Below are positions 12,338-19,905 of a stretch of DNA of 33,820 bases, in pieces. The DNA comes from a virus. Within the stretch, counting starts at the first letter, position 1. Each line of letters begins with the position of its first letter. A program made the position numbers and the translations under genes. The notes under the pieces are model-generated. The model ran no database searches. It was not told the DNA's origin and worked only from the letters and a program-made list of their open reading frames with translations. Location of the stretch: IMG/VR virus record IMGVR_UViG_3300031578_000197, positions 1-33,820 of that record, one strand, 5' to 3'.

Positions 12338-12750
12338 CTTCTCAACGTTTCGTCCAGATCGGCGGTGGCAACGCGCCCGTATGAATGCAGTATTGCGCAG
12401 TCGACGAGTCTATCACGCGGAACGCGGCCGACAAGCTCCCATGCGGTCAGTCCATCGAACAACAGGTTCTCGACCGTGCCGCGGGAACCCACACGTAGCA
12501 GCAGCCATGCACCCCCGCCTGCATTCCACCGACGGCGGAGGAAATTGCGCTGCTGTTGCGTGAAGTGATCGATCACGACTGTCGTGTCAGCCTGCTTCGG
12601 CCAGCGAGGGAGATATTTCAGCTCGAGCCAGCCTCGTAGGCATTCCACATCGGGACAGCCTGGGTTGGCCGGGTTCTCGACAGCCTGCGGATCGGAGCGC
12701 ATCCGCTTCAGCGCTTTGATGACTTGAGATCGGTAGGTGTATTCACTCAC
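12334..12750 (-). CDS. VRR-NUC-type nuclease (PD-(D/E)xK fold)
   Basis: This 138-residue protein shows the compact VRR-NUC signature. NPGCPDVECLRGWLELKYLP (28-47) supplies the Gly-x-Pro-Asp and Glu-x-Lys catalytic residues (Asp34, Glu43, Lys45), followed by a helix (FTQQQRNFLRRRW) and a strand with AWLLLRVG. In phages such enzymes act as structure-specific, Holliday-junction-type nucleases or process replication intermediates. It lies between PolA and primase-helicase with 4-base overlaps on both sides, so it belongs to the replication operon core. The exact DNA structure it cuts cannot be read from sequence. Confidence 0.85.
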   Translation of the reverse strand: MSEYTYRSQVIKALKRMRSDPQAVENPANPGCPDVECLRGWLELKYLPRWPKQADTTVVIDHFTQQQRNFLRRRWNAGGGAWLLLRVGSRGTVENLLFDGLTAWELVGRVPRDRLVDCAILHSYGRVATADLDETLRR

Positions 12751-14816
12751 ATCGATTCTCCCCAGCTTGGTCCCATCTCAACGTCCACCTTCGAAGGAAC
12801 GGTGAGCTGTGGAATGCAGTGTTCCATGATCTCGGCAGCATCCTGGGCATCCCCCGCACCATGAAAACTACCCGTCAGTTCATCGTGGACCTGGAGCTGC
12901 ATAAAGTGACCCGCATTATGAACATCGACGAGCGCTTTCTTCGTCTGATCCGCCGCCGACCCCTGCACGATGCGATTCAGCGCTTTCTGTGTCCAGTCGT
13001 ACTTGCCACTCGCGCCAACAGGGAAATGGCAGTGTCGGCCCAGGATGGTCTTGACGTAGCCGCGCTCTTCGGCTTTCGTCTGCGCGAGCTTCGCCAGCTC
13101 ACGGATGAAGGGAAGCTTCTCATCGAACGTCGCGAGCAGCGCACGGCCTTCTTCACCCGCGCCTTCCATCATGCGACCGCCGGTCTCGTTCGCGTACGCT
13201 GCCGCATCGGTGCGGTTCATGTAATCGAAGTACCTCGTATCGTCCCACTTCCGCCCGTACACCACCCACGCAGTAGACAGACCTAGCTTGCGGCACAGCT
13301 TCGCTCCGCCCAGGCCGTAGATCTTGCCAAGAAAGATTTCCTTTGCGGCCTTGCGCTTGATGCCAGCCATCTTCGCGACCATGTCATGGTTGTCGGTGGC
13401 CCGGTTCGTTCGATACTGATGGCAGGCAGCGACGGCTGCTAGGTGAGCTTCCCTGGAGATGCCCGTGCCCTTGTGGGGTCTTCCGATCGGGGTGTTCTCC
13501 GCGTAGTGCATCATCGTGCGCGGTTCCTGCTGCGAATAGTCGAGCGAGCCCCACGTCATCCCGGGCTCAGGTATGTAGATCGCGCGCCACATCTTCGCGA
13601 ACTCATCGCGGGACGGTTGCTGTTGTAGGTTGGGCTTCTCGCTGGACAAGCGACCATACCGAGCGCCGGACCCATCATCCGCTGCCGCCTCACTCTCCGA
13701 GTCGTTCTTGCGCAGCTGGTTGAACGTCGAGTGGATGCGGCCGTTCACCATGTGCTCGCGAACCGAAGCGGCGAAAGTGGTCCGCAGCTTGTTCGTCTTG
13801 CGCGCCCACAGAATGCGTTCAGCAACCGGGTGGTCGATCGCCGCCAGGACTTCCTTGTCGATGTTCGGTTGGCCCTTCGCGGTCTTCCCTGGCGTGATCC
13901 CGATCGCTTGTAGCGCAGGAGCTACAGCGCTCGCAGCCATGATCCCTTTGCCAAGCCCGATGCGGACGCCGGTCAGCCGGTGAATCTCATCCAGGGCAGC
14001 AGCTTCTTCCCCACGGGACCATGCCTCAACCTGAGCCAGCCGATCCTGATCGATTAGGACACCACGCCGGCGCAGTAGCGTCAGGACGGGCTGTACGGAG
14101 CACTCGAGGTTGAAGATGTCCCAGAGACCCGCCTCTTCGATTCGCTTCTCCTGGAGCCGTAGGAGCGCCAGAGGCTCGTCCACATCGCCAAGGCCATACG
14201 GGCCCACGAATCTCGCTGGAAGCTTCCAGAGGCCCGCCTTCGGATCGACACCAAAGTGGTCGGCCGCGTCCTTGAGCAGGCTCTCGTTCTTCCCTTCGCG
14301 ACCGTAGCGGGCGGAGATGGCTTCGAGCCCATAGTTGAACTGCAGCTCGTCCAGCAGGGGCTCTGCCACCCCGATATCTCTCCAGGTGCAAGCGCCCCCG
14401 ATGAAATCCGCGCCCTCCTGGGCCATCCAGTCGCCGTCATAGCCCAGGTTGCAGCCGACGAGCTGCCCCTTGAACGAGCGCGCCTGGGCTGCCAGATACG
14501 CCAGCGCCGCGTCAGGATTCTCGACGTTGTCGCCGCCCTGATGGCGCAGCGGAACGTAGAACCCAGGCCCGCCTTCGATGCGGAAGCTGTAGCCAACGAG
14601 CATCGTGTCCGCGCGGCGCGCGCCGCAGCCCATCTTCTTGAGGTCAGGGTCTTTCGTCTCGACGTCGATCGCGACGCGAGCGGTGGAACTGACTGGCCAA
14701 TTGGGCAGCTCGCCGAGGCGAGGCGGACGCCAATCAGACTCCGGCGTGAACATCGGGATCTGAGTTTCGGCACCCTTGGTCTGGTCGGAGTGCTTACGAC
14801 CCTTGGGCTTCGCCAC
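12747..14816 (-). CDS. polA: Family A DNA polymerase with 3'-5' exonuclease, Leu at the Phe762 position
   Basis: This 689-residue polymerase has no 5'-nuclease domain. Exonuclease motifs are intact: DVET (Asp51, Glu53), NLGYD (Asn123, Asp127) and YGLGD (Tyr207, Asp211). Polymerase motif A is LDYSQQEPR with catalytic Asp426, slightly divergent from DYSQIELR. Motif B is RKAAKEIFLGKIYG (488-501) and motif C is QVHDE (His644-Asp645-Glu646). Aligned with E. coli Pol I, Leu496 takes the place of Phe762, which affects nucleotide discrimination and speed. Leu types in virioplankton have been linked with slower or temperate replication styles. A thumb region and QxxAAD-type motif are also present. The start ATG overlaps DUF3310 by 23 bases. 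Confidence 0.95.
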   Translation of the reverse strand: MAKPKGRKHSDQTKGAETQIPMFTPESDWRPPRLGELPNWPVSSTARVAIDVETKDPDLKKMGCGARRADTMLVGYSFRIEGGPGFYVPLRHQGGDNVENPDAALAYLAAQARSFKGQLVGCNLGYDGDWMAQEGADFIGGACTWRDIGVAEPLLDELQFNYGLEAISARYGREGKNESLLKDAADHFGVDPKAGLWKLPARFVGPYGLGDVDEPLALLRLQEKRIEEAGLWDIFNLECSVQPVLTLLRRRGVLIDQDRLAQVEAWSRGEEAAALDEIHRLTGVRIGLGKGIMAASAVAPALQAIGITPGKTAKGQPNIDKEVLAAIDHPVAERILWARKTNKLRTTFAASVREHMVNGRIHSTFNQLRKNDSESEAAADDGSGARYGRLSSEKPNLQQQPSRDEFAKMWRAIYIPEPGMTWGSLDYSQQEPRTMMHYAENTPIGRPHKGTGISREAHLAAVAACHQYRTNRATDNHDMVAKMAGIKRKAAKEIFLGKIYGLGGAKLCRKLGLSTAWVVYGRKWDDTRYFDYMNRTDAAAYANETGGRMMEGAGEEGRALLATFDEKLPFIRELAKLAQTKAEERGYVKTILGRHCHFPVGASGKYDWTQKALNRIVQGSAADQTKKALVDVHNAGHFMQLQVHDELTGSFHGAGDAQDAAEIMEHCIPQLTVPSKVDVEMGPSWGESM

Positions 14817-15192
14817 GAGCGGCCTCGGTCAACGATGTTACCAGGAGGACGGCGTGATTGAGCTGGTTGGCGTTCCACTTATTCGCCAGGATGGAGATGA
14901 GAATCTTTTCTCGGAAGTCGGTGATCTCGTTCGCGGTGAAGTAGTCGTTAAGCGCCCTCGGTCCGACTCCGCCCGTCGGCACGTAGCCGTTGTGCTGCTC
15001 TTCCTCGATCTTCATAAGGAAGTGAGCGATCTTTTCGAGATCCTGGATGCCGCCCTTGTCCCGCCAACGCGTGGCGTACTTGATTGCGCATCCTTCGAGG
15101 AAGCCGATTCCGTTTCGGGAGATGAGATCCCAGGGCTGGAGATCCCGGTTCTTGTAGTGGTCGCCACCGACCTGAATTGCGTTCGCGCTCAT
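14794..15192 (-). CDS. DUF3310-family protein
   Basis: Residues 7-62 of this 132-residue protein match the DUF3310 pattern well: VGGDHYKNRDLQPWDLI, then NGIGFLEGCAIKYATRWRDKGG, then DLEKIAHFL. In that family the 'GGDHY', 'QPWD', 'N-x-x-x-F-x-x-G-x-x-x-K-Y' and 'DL-x-K' elements are conserved. Members are common in phage nucleotide or replication regions, sometimes called nucleotide-kinase-like, without an established activity. The C-terminal ~60 residues are outside the core and look helical. Overlap with PolA (23 bases) and with the upstream gene (4 bases) indicates coupled translation. Confidence 0.88.
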   Translation of the reverse strand: MSANAIQVGGDHYKNRDLQPWDLISRNGIGFLEGCAIKYATRWRDKGGIQDLEKIAHFLMKIEEEQHNGYVPTGGVGPRALNDYFTANEITDFREKILISILANKWNANQLNHAVLLVTSLTEAARGEAQGS

Positions 15193-15446
15193 GCTGCCTC
15201 CGGTTTCCCGTCGATCGGGGGTTCTAGATCCAAGACTTCGTCGCCCTCCATGCTCACATGCTGGTAGGTTCCCGTCCAGTACGCAGCGTAAAGCTGCCTG
15301 TGCTTCCAGGAGAGTTGAGACAGATGAAACAAGTCCTTCGCCTCGACGACATATTCTTTGTATTCGTCATCACCATACGTCCACGCGTAGAACCAGTTGT
15401 GCCCCTCCAGCTTCTCCCAGTATTCCTCGATGCTAAGACGGAGCAT
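15189..15446 (-). CDS. Hypothetical small acidic protein
   Basis: This 85-residue protein is rich in aromatic and acidic residues (IEEYWEKLEGHNWFYAWTYG near the start, then DLFHLSQLSWKHRQLYAAYW). This suggests a small mixed fold with an exposed aromatic surface. No metal motif, signal or membrane segment is seen. It overlaps the previous gene by 14 bases and DUF3310 by 4 bases. I recognise no family; the position suggests an accessory replication or nucleotide role, but that is not supported by any motif. Confidence 0.6.
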   Translation of the reverse strand: MLRLSIEEYWEKLEGHNWFYAWTYGDDEYKEYVVEAKDLFHLSQLSWKHRQLYAAYWTGTYQHVSMEGDEVLDLEPPIDGKPEAA

Positions 15447-15732
15447 CCGGGGCTTCGATCATCGCCTTCGTGATTTTGAACCCTGGAATTTCCTCCCCAA
15501 GTAGGTACGAAGCAACCACGGTCCCGCCTTCTTCGCTTATGCTGGTTACCAGGAGCAGGAGCACTCCGTTCGGCAGTAGCTGAAGCGCATGGCTGCAGCG
15601 GCCGAATTCCTCGTTGTCGCCGATAGTTCGGATAACCGTGAGACCCGCAACGATCTCAGGTGGTGTGATCATGCCTTGAGCAGCAGGTCGCTGGGCCTGC
15701 TGTTGTGCAACCCTTTTGTTTTTTGTGGTCAT
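15433..15732 (-). CDS. Hypothetical small protein
   Basis: This 99-residue protein starts with a basic, glutamine-rich tail (TKNKRVAQQQAQRP), followed by a small beta-rich domain with VAGLTVIRTIG, HALQLLPNGVLLLLVTS and VVASYLLGEE strands. The TGATG overlap with the PLA2-like gene upstream ties it to that gene. No family is recognised. The hydrophobic LLLLV run is short and flanked by polar strands, so it is more likely a buried strand than a membrane span. Confidence 0.6.
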   Translation of the reverse strand: MTTKNKRVAQQQAQRPAAQGMITPPEIVAGLTVIRTIGDNEEFGRCSHALQLLPNGVLLLLVTSISEEGGTVVASYLLGEEIPGFKITKAMIEAPDAPS

Positions 15733-16175
15733 CAGTTTTCCTTGTTATGTGCCAGCAGCCGCTCGAGATCTTCGTGCGACGGCATCGGCCGTTCTTTCCA
15801 GGGCCACGTCAAGGGCGTCCAGCCCAGGAGCGTGAGCCCTATGAAGTATACAAAGGGCACGAAGGCGGTACCTACGAAGTAGAGGGCTCCGCGAACTTTT
15901 TTGCCATCAAAGAGCAGCGCCAACGACCTGTGCTGGAACCGCTTGTCCATGCAGACGGCCAGCTTGTAATCGATGAACGGTTTCTCCGTGAGGAGCCCGC
16001 GCCATCCGCCCTTGCCGACGTGGTAGCCCAGGTCATGGATATCGCAACAGTCGTCGAAGTTCGCGCCCCCGATTTCGTCTGGAACGAGCTTGCCGAACCA
16101 GCCACTCGGGCCGCAGCCGTTGGGAAGGAATTTGGTCGGCTTGAAGCCGAACGATTCAGCGAGAGTTCGCACCAC
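15732..16175 (-). CDS. Phospholipase A2-like protein with a hydrophobic C-terminal span
   Basis: This 147-residue product starts at GTG 16175, or more likely GTG 16172 given AGGAG 6 bases before it. Residues 19-52 show a PLA2-type core: NGCGPSGWFG and VPD, then FDDCCDIHDLGY, with the diagnostic C-C-x-x-H-D-x-x-Y arrangement (His47, Asp48, Tyr51 as catalytic and supporting residues). A later IDYKLAVCM (68-76) places an Asp in the expected second helix. The family hydrolyses the sn-2 ester of phospholipids, usually with Ca2+. Residues about 97-118 (ALYFVGTAFVPFVYFIGL) form a probable membrane segment. There is no signal peptide. Activity is inferred; the disulfide pattern of secreted PLA2s is only partly present. 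It lies beside several tiny membrane-protein genes. Confidence 0.7.
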   Translation of the reverse strand: MVRTLAESFGFKPTKFLPNGCGPSGWFGKLVPDEIGGANFDDCCDIHDLGYHVGKGGWRGLLTEKPFIDYKLAVCMDKRFQHRSLALLFDGKKVRGALYFVGTAFVPFVYFIGLTLLGWTPLTWPWKERPMPSHEDLERLLAHNKEN

Positions 16176-16335
16176 AGTCTCCTATTGATTCAGCCGTCGC
16201 TTGGGCAGCTTCCGCCAGAATGCGCGTCACTTCGATTGTCTCCACTCGAGCAGCGAGCATGACGTAGGTCTGGACGCCACCAAACAGAATTCCGGAGACC
16301 ATGCCGACTAGCGCCAAGATCTCCCTGAGCTTCAC
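16156..16335 (-). CDS. Tiny single-span membrane protein (59 residues)
   Basis: GTG 16335 overlaps the upstream stop (GTGA), with AGGA 7 bases ahead. The product begins MKLREILALVGMVSGILFGG, with a hydrophobic span at about 5-27, then an amphipathic, glutamate/alanine-rich helix and a cysteine near the end. It overlaps the PLA2-like gene by 20 bases in another frame. Size and topology fit small phage inner-membrane proteins such as holins or spanin-type partners, but it lies away from the lysis genes. Its tight coupling to the PLA2-like gene suggests a joint membrane role. Confidence 0.6.
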   Translation of the reverse strand: MKLREILALVGMVSGILFGGVQTYVMLAARVETIEVTRILAEAAQATAESIGDCGANSR

Positions 16336-16586
16336 AGGAAGATCCTACGGACGGTCACCCCAAGGACGGTCCCTCCGAGCCAGAAGCCCATGTCCATGCG
16401 AGTGTCACGCGGTCGATCGATCGGCCACTGCAGGAAGAACTCGTACCCGTACAGCGTGGAAGCGCTGATGACTCCATCCTCGGCCAAGCCCAGGAGGAAA
16501 CCGATCGCGGTGTGCGCAATCTGGTCAACGATGTTCTTCATCTTCTTGTTCAGGTTGTCGTACCATCTCGGTGTGGGAATCTTCAT
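16332..16586 (-). CDS. Small phage membrane protein
   Basis: I choose ATG 16586 because AAGGAG lies 8 bases upstream and the ATGA overlap with the preceding stop is restored. The 84-residue protein has a basic N-terminus (KIPTPRWYDNLNKKMK), a hydrophobic segment at about 24-42 (IAHTAIGFLLGLAEDGV), a middle with EFFLQWPIDRPRDTRMD, and a second hydrophobic stretch at the C-terminus. The 'D-x-x-A-H-x-x-x-G' and 'Q-W-P-x-D-R-x-x-D' features recall small phage membrane proteins I have seen in other genomes, with no assigned function. Two spans with both ends in the cytoplasm are likely. Confidence 0.65.
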   Translation of the reverse strand: MKIPTPRWYDNLNKKMKNIVDQIAHTAIGFLLGLAEDGVISASTLYGYEFFLQWPIDRPRDTRMDMGFWLGGTVLGVTVRRIFL

Positions 16587-16801
16587 GAACCGTCTCCTTC
16601 GCCCATTAAGTGTTGCCAATAGTAAAGCATAGAACCGTCAATCGGTGGTGCCGGGGGCGGCTCGGGCGTGCCCGCTTTCTGCCGTGCGACCATCTGCTCA
16701 ATCTCGAATGCCCCGATCGCCTCGATCTGTTTGATGAACTCGGCCCACTCCGCGTCGGTGCAGTCCAGGTCCATCTCAGCTCGAACGGGCGGGGAGGGCA
16801 T
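16583..16801 (-). CDS. Hypothetical small acidic protein downstream of RNR
   Basis: ATG 16801 lies 2 bases after the ribonucleotide reductase stop; a longer frame to 16873 would run into that gene. The 72-residue product has an acidic helical region (CTDAEWAEFIKQIEAIGAFE), then a proline-rich linker PEPPPAPP and a short tail with YYWQHLMGEGDGS. No domain is recognised. Coupling to RNR suggests coexpression only; no redox motif such as CxxC that would mark a glutaredoxin is present. Confidence 0.6.
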   Translation of the reverse strand: MPSPPVRAEMDLDCTDAEWAEFIKQIEAIGAFEIEQMVARQKAGTPEPPPAPPIDGSMLYYWQHLMGEGDGS

Positions 16802-16802
16802 T

Positions 16803-18554
16803 CTACTCGCAGCTCCGGCTTCCGGTCGCGGGGTCGAACGTGCAGGCCTCAGGTGCGCTGTCGTCGACAGCAACCATCATGCCTTCGCGCTTGCCCCCGT
16901 TCGTAAACGTAGTGCAGCCCTTGACCCCGCGCTCCCACGCGGTGACATAGATCTTCTTGAAGTCGTCCCACGGCGTGGTGTGCGGAACGTTGAGCGTCTT
17001 GCTCACCGCGGAATCGACGCGGGTCGCTGCGACGGTCAGCACGCTCAGATGCTCCGCGATCGTCACATCGTTGGAGACCTTTCCTCGAACGCCCAGGTTG
17101 GCGGTGCCGTAGTCTTGCAGCTCCATTTCAACCTGCCCTTCCGGCATGTTCACGAGCCGTCTTTGGGTGTGTCCGAAGACCGGCTCAATGCCAGAGCTAA
17201 CATTATCAGCTGCCAGGGATATGGTTCCGGTTGGCGCAATAGACGTGAGATGAGAATTACGGATTCCATGTTTTCGAATCTCCTCTTTCGCGTCGGGGTG
17301 CAGCTCCTCGATGAACGCTCCCTCCAAGTAGCGATCTTGGTCAAACAGCTTGAACGGTCCCTTCTCACGCGCGAGCTTCGCTGATGCGACGTAGCACTCG
17401 GTCTGCAACGATTTGAGAATGCGTGCCTCGAACGTCAGGAACCCCGGTGATCCATAGGGATACCCCAATGCCTCAGCGGCGTTCGCGAGTGCGGTGATTC
17501 CGATGCCCATTCGCCGCTTACTCTGCGCCTCTTGCTGCTGCTCGAAGAGCGGGTACTTCGCACGGTCGATCACATTGTCCATCGCACGCACGACGGGCGG
17601 GATGTCCTCCGCGAACTGGTGCCAGTCGAACCCGACCGCTGCTCCGCCCGTCCCCATCTGCAGATACTTCACGAGGTTGAACGACCCCAGGAGGCAGGCT
17701 CCATACGGGGGTAGCGGCTGCTCGCCGCACGGGTTGGTCGCTGCAATGTCCTCGCAGTACCAGAGGTTGTTCATCTTGTTGATCGTGTCGATGAACAGCA
17801 CCCCGGGTTCGGCCCAGTCCCAGGTCGAGCGCATAAGCATTTCCCAGATGGCTGCAGCGTCTACTTCTCGACGGACACGCCCATCAAAGACAAGCGGGAA
17901 AGCAGCTCCCGTTGACAAGCATTCCATGAACTGATCTGTGACGGCGACAGAGACGTTGAATCCAGTGAGACGAGCAATGTTCTGCTTAGCGTGGATGAAC
18001 TCTTCGATGTCGGGATGATCGATGCGCATGACTCCCATTTGTGCCCCACGTCGGTGGCCCGACGAGGCAACGCATCTGCAAACGGCGTCGAAGATTTCCA
18101 TGAAGCTAACAGGTCCAGAAGACTTAGACCCGAGCCCTCGGATATCTGCTCCACGAGGTCGGAGAGACGAGAAGTCGTAGCCAATGCCACCCCCCATGCG
18201 CATCGTCTGCGCGGCTTCGGTCGCACGGCCCATGATCGAACCATGACCTTCAATGAAAGAGTCTTCGATCGTACCGCTGACATAACAGTTGTACGGAGTG
18301 ACTCCCTTGCTGCTGCCCATCGCAGCCTGGATGCGGCCCGCCGGCATGAAGCGCATGTCGCGCAGGATGTCACGGAACTCGCGGTAGTGTGGTTCGCTGT
18401 CGGTCATCGCTGACGCGACGCGGTTCATGGCCTCCGGAAAGCCCTCACCTGGGCCTCGGTATTTCTCTGCGTGTAGCTGATCACAAAAGGGGTGCTGCGG
18501 GCCGAACTCGTTCAAGGAATCTCTCCGGTAGTGCTTGGTGGGATCGGGCATCAT
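16803..18554 (-). CDS. nrdJ: Class II (adenosylcobalamin-dependent) ribonucleotide reductase
   Basis: Reduces ribonucleotides to deoxyribonucleotides for phage DNA synthesis. This 583-residue single-chain enzyme shows RNR signatures: PYNCYVSG with redox Cys90, RMGGGIGYDFSSLRP (119-133), SSGPVSFM (145-152), GHRRGAQMG (166-174), NPCGEQP with thiyl-radical Cys276 and Glu278, and the phosphate-binding IAPTGTIS loop. The C-terminus carries the regenerating cysteines Cys571 and Cys582 (SRSCE). No small-subunit or activase gene is nearby and there is no N-terminal ATP cone, which together with the sequence style indicates the monomeric B12-dependent class. It therefore needs host cobalamin, and it works with or without oxygen. 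The start overlaps the helicase stop (ATGA). Confidence 0.93.
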   Translation of the reverse strand: MMPDPTKHYRRDSLNEFGPQHPFCDQLHAEKYRGPGEGFPEAMNRVASAMTDSEPHYREFRDILRDMRFMPAGRIQAAMGSSKGVTPYNCYVSGTIEDSFIEGHGSIMGRATEAAQTMRMGGGIGYDFSSLRPRGADIRGLGSKSSGPVSFMEIFDAVCRCVASSGHRRGAQMGVMRIDHPDIEEFIHAKQNIARLTGFNVSVAVTDQFMECLSTGAAFPLVFDGRVRREVDAAAIWEMLMRSTWDWAEPGVLFIDTINKMNNLWYCEDIAATNPCGEQPLPPYGACLLGSFNLVKYLQMGTGGAAVGFDWHQFAEDIPPVVRAMDNVIDRAKYPLFEQQQEAQSKRRMGIGITALANAAEALGYPYGSPGFLTFEARILKSLQTECYVASAKLAREKGPFKLFDQDRYLEGAFIEELHPDAKEEIRKHGIRNSHLTSIAPTGTISLAADNVSSGIEPVFGHTQRRLVNMPEGQVEMELQDYGTANLGVRGKVSNDVTIAEHLSVLTVAATRVDSAVSKTLNVPHTTPWDDFKKIYVTAWERGVKGCTTFTNGGKREGMMVAVDDSAPEACTFDPATGSRSCE

Positions 18555-19768
18555 ACCACGATCGTGACAGATTTCGCTGCCCGAGTGATTGCGGTGTAGA
18601 GCCAGCGTTGCGCGTCGTCCCGAAATGCGCTCGACTCATCGAAGACCATCACGTTGTCCCACTGCGAGCCCTGGCTCTTGTGGCAGGTGAGCGCGTAGCC
18701 ATAGTCGAACTCCTGATGATCTTTCTTCGTCCACCAATCGATCTCGGCGTCCTTTGGGTTCTTTCCGAAGATTTCTGTCCAGGCAGTGACGCCCAACTCG
18801 TAGCCGTTCGTGACGCCGTGCTCCTGAATGAGCATGTCCACGAGGTCATCTCCACACTCGACCCAATCGACCGTCCAGAGCGTGCCGTTCAGGATACCCA
18901 GGTCGCGGTTGTTCCGCAGGCACACGACCTTCTCGCCCGCGACCACGGTGTGGGTGGGGTCGTATCCCAACAGCTCGCGACATCTCGCATTGATCCCGTG
19001 GCGCGTGGCGTTTCGCCCACAGATGATCTGATCCTGGGCCATCACGAACGCAGGGTCGAGCGTTCCGCTCTTCATCACGCGGCTGATGCCATAGTCACCG
19101 ACCTTCAGCGTCTTCCCTTCGCGCACCAGCGTCGCAAGGTGAATGATCGGATCGTTCTCAGCCTGACGGTGGATGCTCGTGAGCATGTAGTCCGGCTCGT
19201 GCTCCGTGAAATACCCTCCGCTCGCGACCGGCGGCAGCTGGGCTGGATCGCCCAGGACGAGGATCTTCGTATCGAACGACAGCAAGTCCTGACCCATGTC
19301 CATACCTACCATCGAGCATTCATCGATGATCAGTAGGTCCAGGTCACGAACCTCGGAGTCCATGTTCAGGACGAACCCTGGCTTGTTGATGTCGGTCTTT
19401 TCGCTGGCGATCTGTTTTTTCAGGGCCTTGATGCGACGCAACTTCCGATCGCTCACACCGCTATCCATGAACAGCACGCCCAGCTCAGACTCTAGTGTCT
19501 CGAGTCGTCGCTTCGACTTCGAGTACGGGGTGTAGATGAGCGAGTGAATCGTGGTCGCTGGGCAGCCCTTGCTAACAAGTACTGAAGCAGCCTTGCCCGT
19601 GTACGCGGCGAAAGCCACCCGACCACCGGTCGTCTCAGCAAGATGTTTAGCAAGCGTAGTTTTTCCAGTGCCCGCATAACCGAAAAGGCGAAAGACTTGT
19701 TCGGCTCCACCGCGATACCACTCCGCCACTGCACGCAGGGCGCTCTCCTGATCTGGTGACCAGTCCAT
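18551..19768 (-). CDS. RecD/Dda-like SF1B DNA helicase
   Basis: This 405-residue helicase has Walker A GYAGTGKTT (30-38), an AYTGKAA motif (motif Ia, around 55-61), DECSM (motif II, about 149-153), GDPAQLPPV (motif III) and a LTSIHRQ box (motif IV). Near the C-terminus are CHKSQGSQW (motif V) and YTAITRA (motif VI). These are typical of the compact RecD2/Dda group that move 5' to 3' on single strands. It probably helps replication or recombination fork progress. GGAG 7 bases ahead of ATG 19768 gives good initiation. A strong hairpin lies a little upstream (19787-19830), which may control expression. Confidence 0.93.
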   Translation of the reverse strand: MDWSPDQESALRAVAEWYRGGAEQVFRLFGYAGTGKTTLAKHLAETTGGRVAFAAYTGKAASVLVSKGCPATTIHSLIYTPYSKSKRRLETLESELGVLFMDSGVSDRKLRRIKALKKQIASEKTDINKPGFVLNMDSEVRDLDLLIIDECSMVGMDMGQDLLSFDTKILVLGDPAQLPPVASGGYFTEHEPDYMLTSIHRQAENDPIIHLATLVREGKTLKVGDYGISRVMKSGTLDPAFVMAQDQIICGRNATRHGINARCRELLGYDPTHTVVAGEKVVCLRNNRDLGILNGTLWTVDWVECGDDLVDMLIQEHGVTNGYELGVTAWTEIFGKNPKDAEIDWWTKKDHQEFDYGYALTCHKSQGSQWDNVMVFDESSAFRDDAQRWLYTAITRAAKSVTIVV

Positions 19769-19786
19769 AATATATCTCCAAGAGAA

Positions 19787-19830
19787 GGGACACCCCCCGC
19801 GTGACTCCCCAGTTACAGGGGAGGTGTCCC
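19787..19830 (-). terminator. Long GC-rich hairpin upstream of the SF1B helicase; terminator or attenuator
   Basis: GGGACACC at one end pairs perfectly with GGTGTCCC at the other (8 bp). The stem can continue through CCCC/GGGG with one bulged base to about 12 bp. An inner CCCC-7-GGGG hairpin is an alternative. On the minus strand the stem is followed by TTCTCTT, a weak U tract, and then by the helicase ribosome site. It lies in the 137-base gap 19769-19905, between the ssDNA-binding-like gene and the helicase. The rest of that gap shows AT-rich sequence but no clear promoter. Confidence 0.55.
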
Positions 19831-19905
19831 TAACAAACCGTTTGCCTGACTTGGTTCCAATACCCCATCAAAAAAATCAATGGTAGCCAGACGCAGAGAA
19901 CATCT

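Noticed and set aside
14256-14861. A 201-codon + strand frame opposite PolA
   Set aside because: Shadow frame; PolA exonuclease motifs lie in the sense strand here.
18389-19336. A 315-codon + strand frame opposite the RNR/helicase junction
   Set aside because: Both sense genes have complete family motifs; the antisense product shows no domain and no good start.
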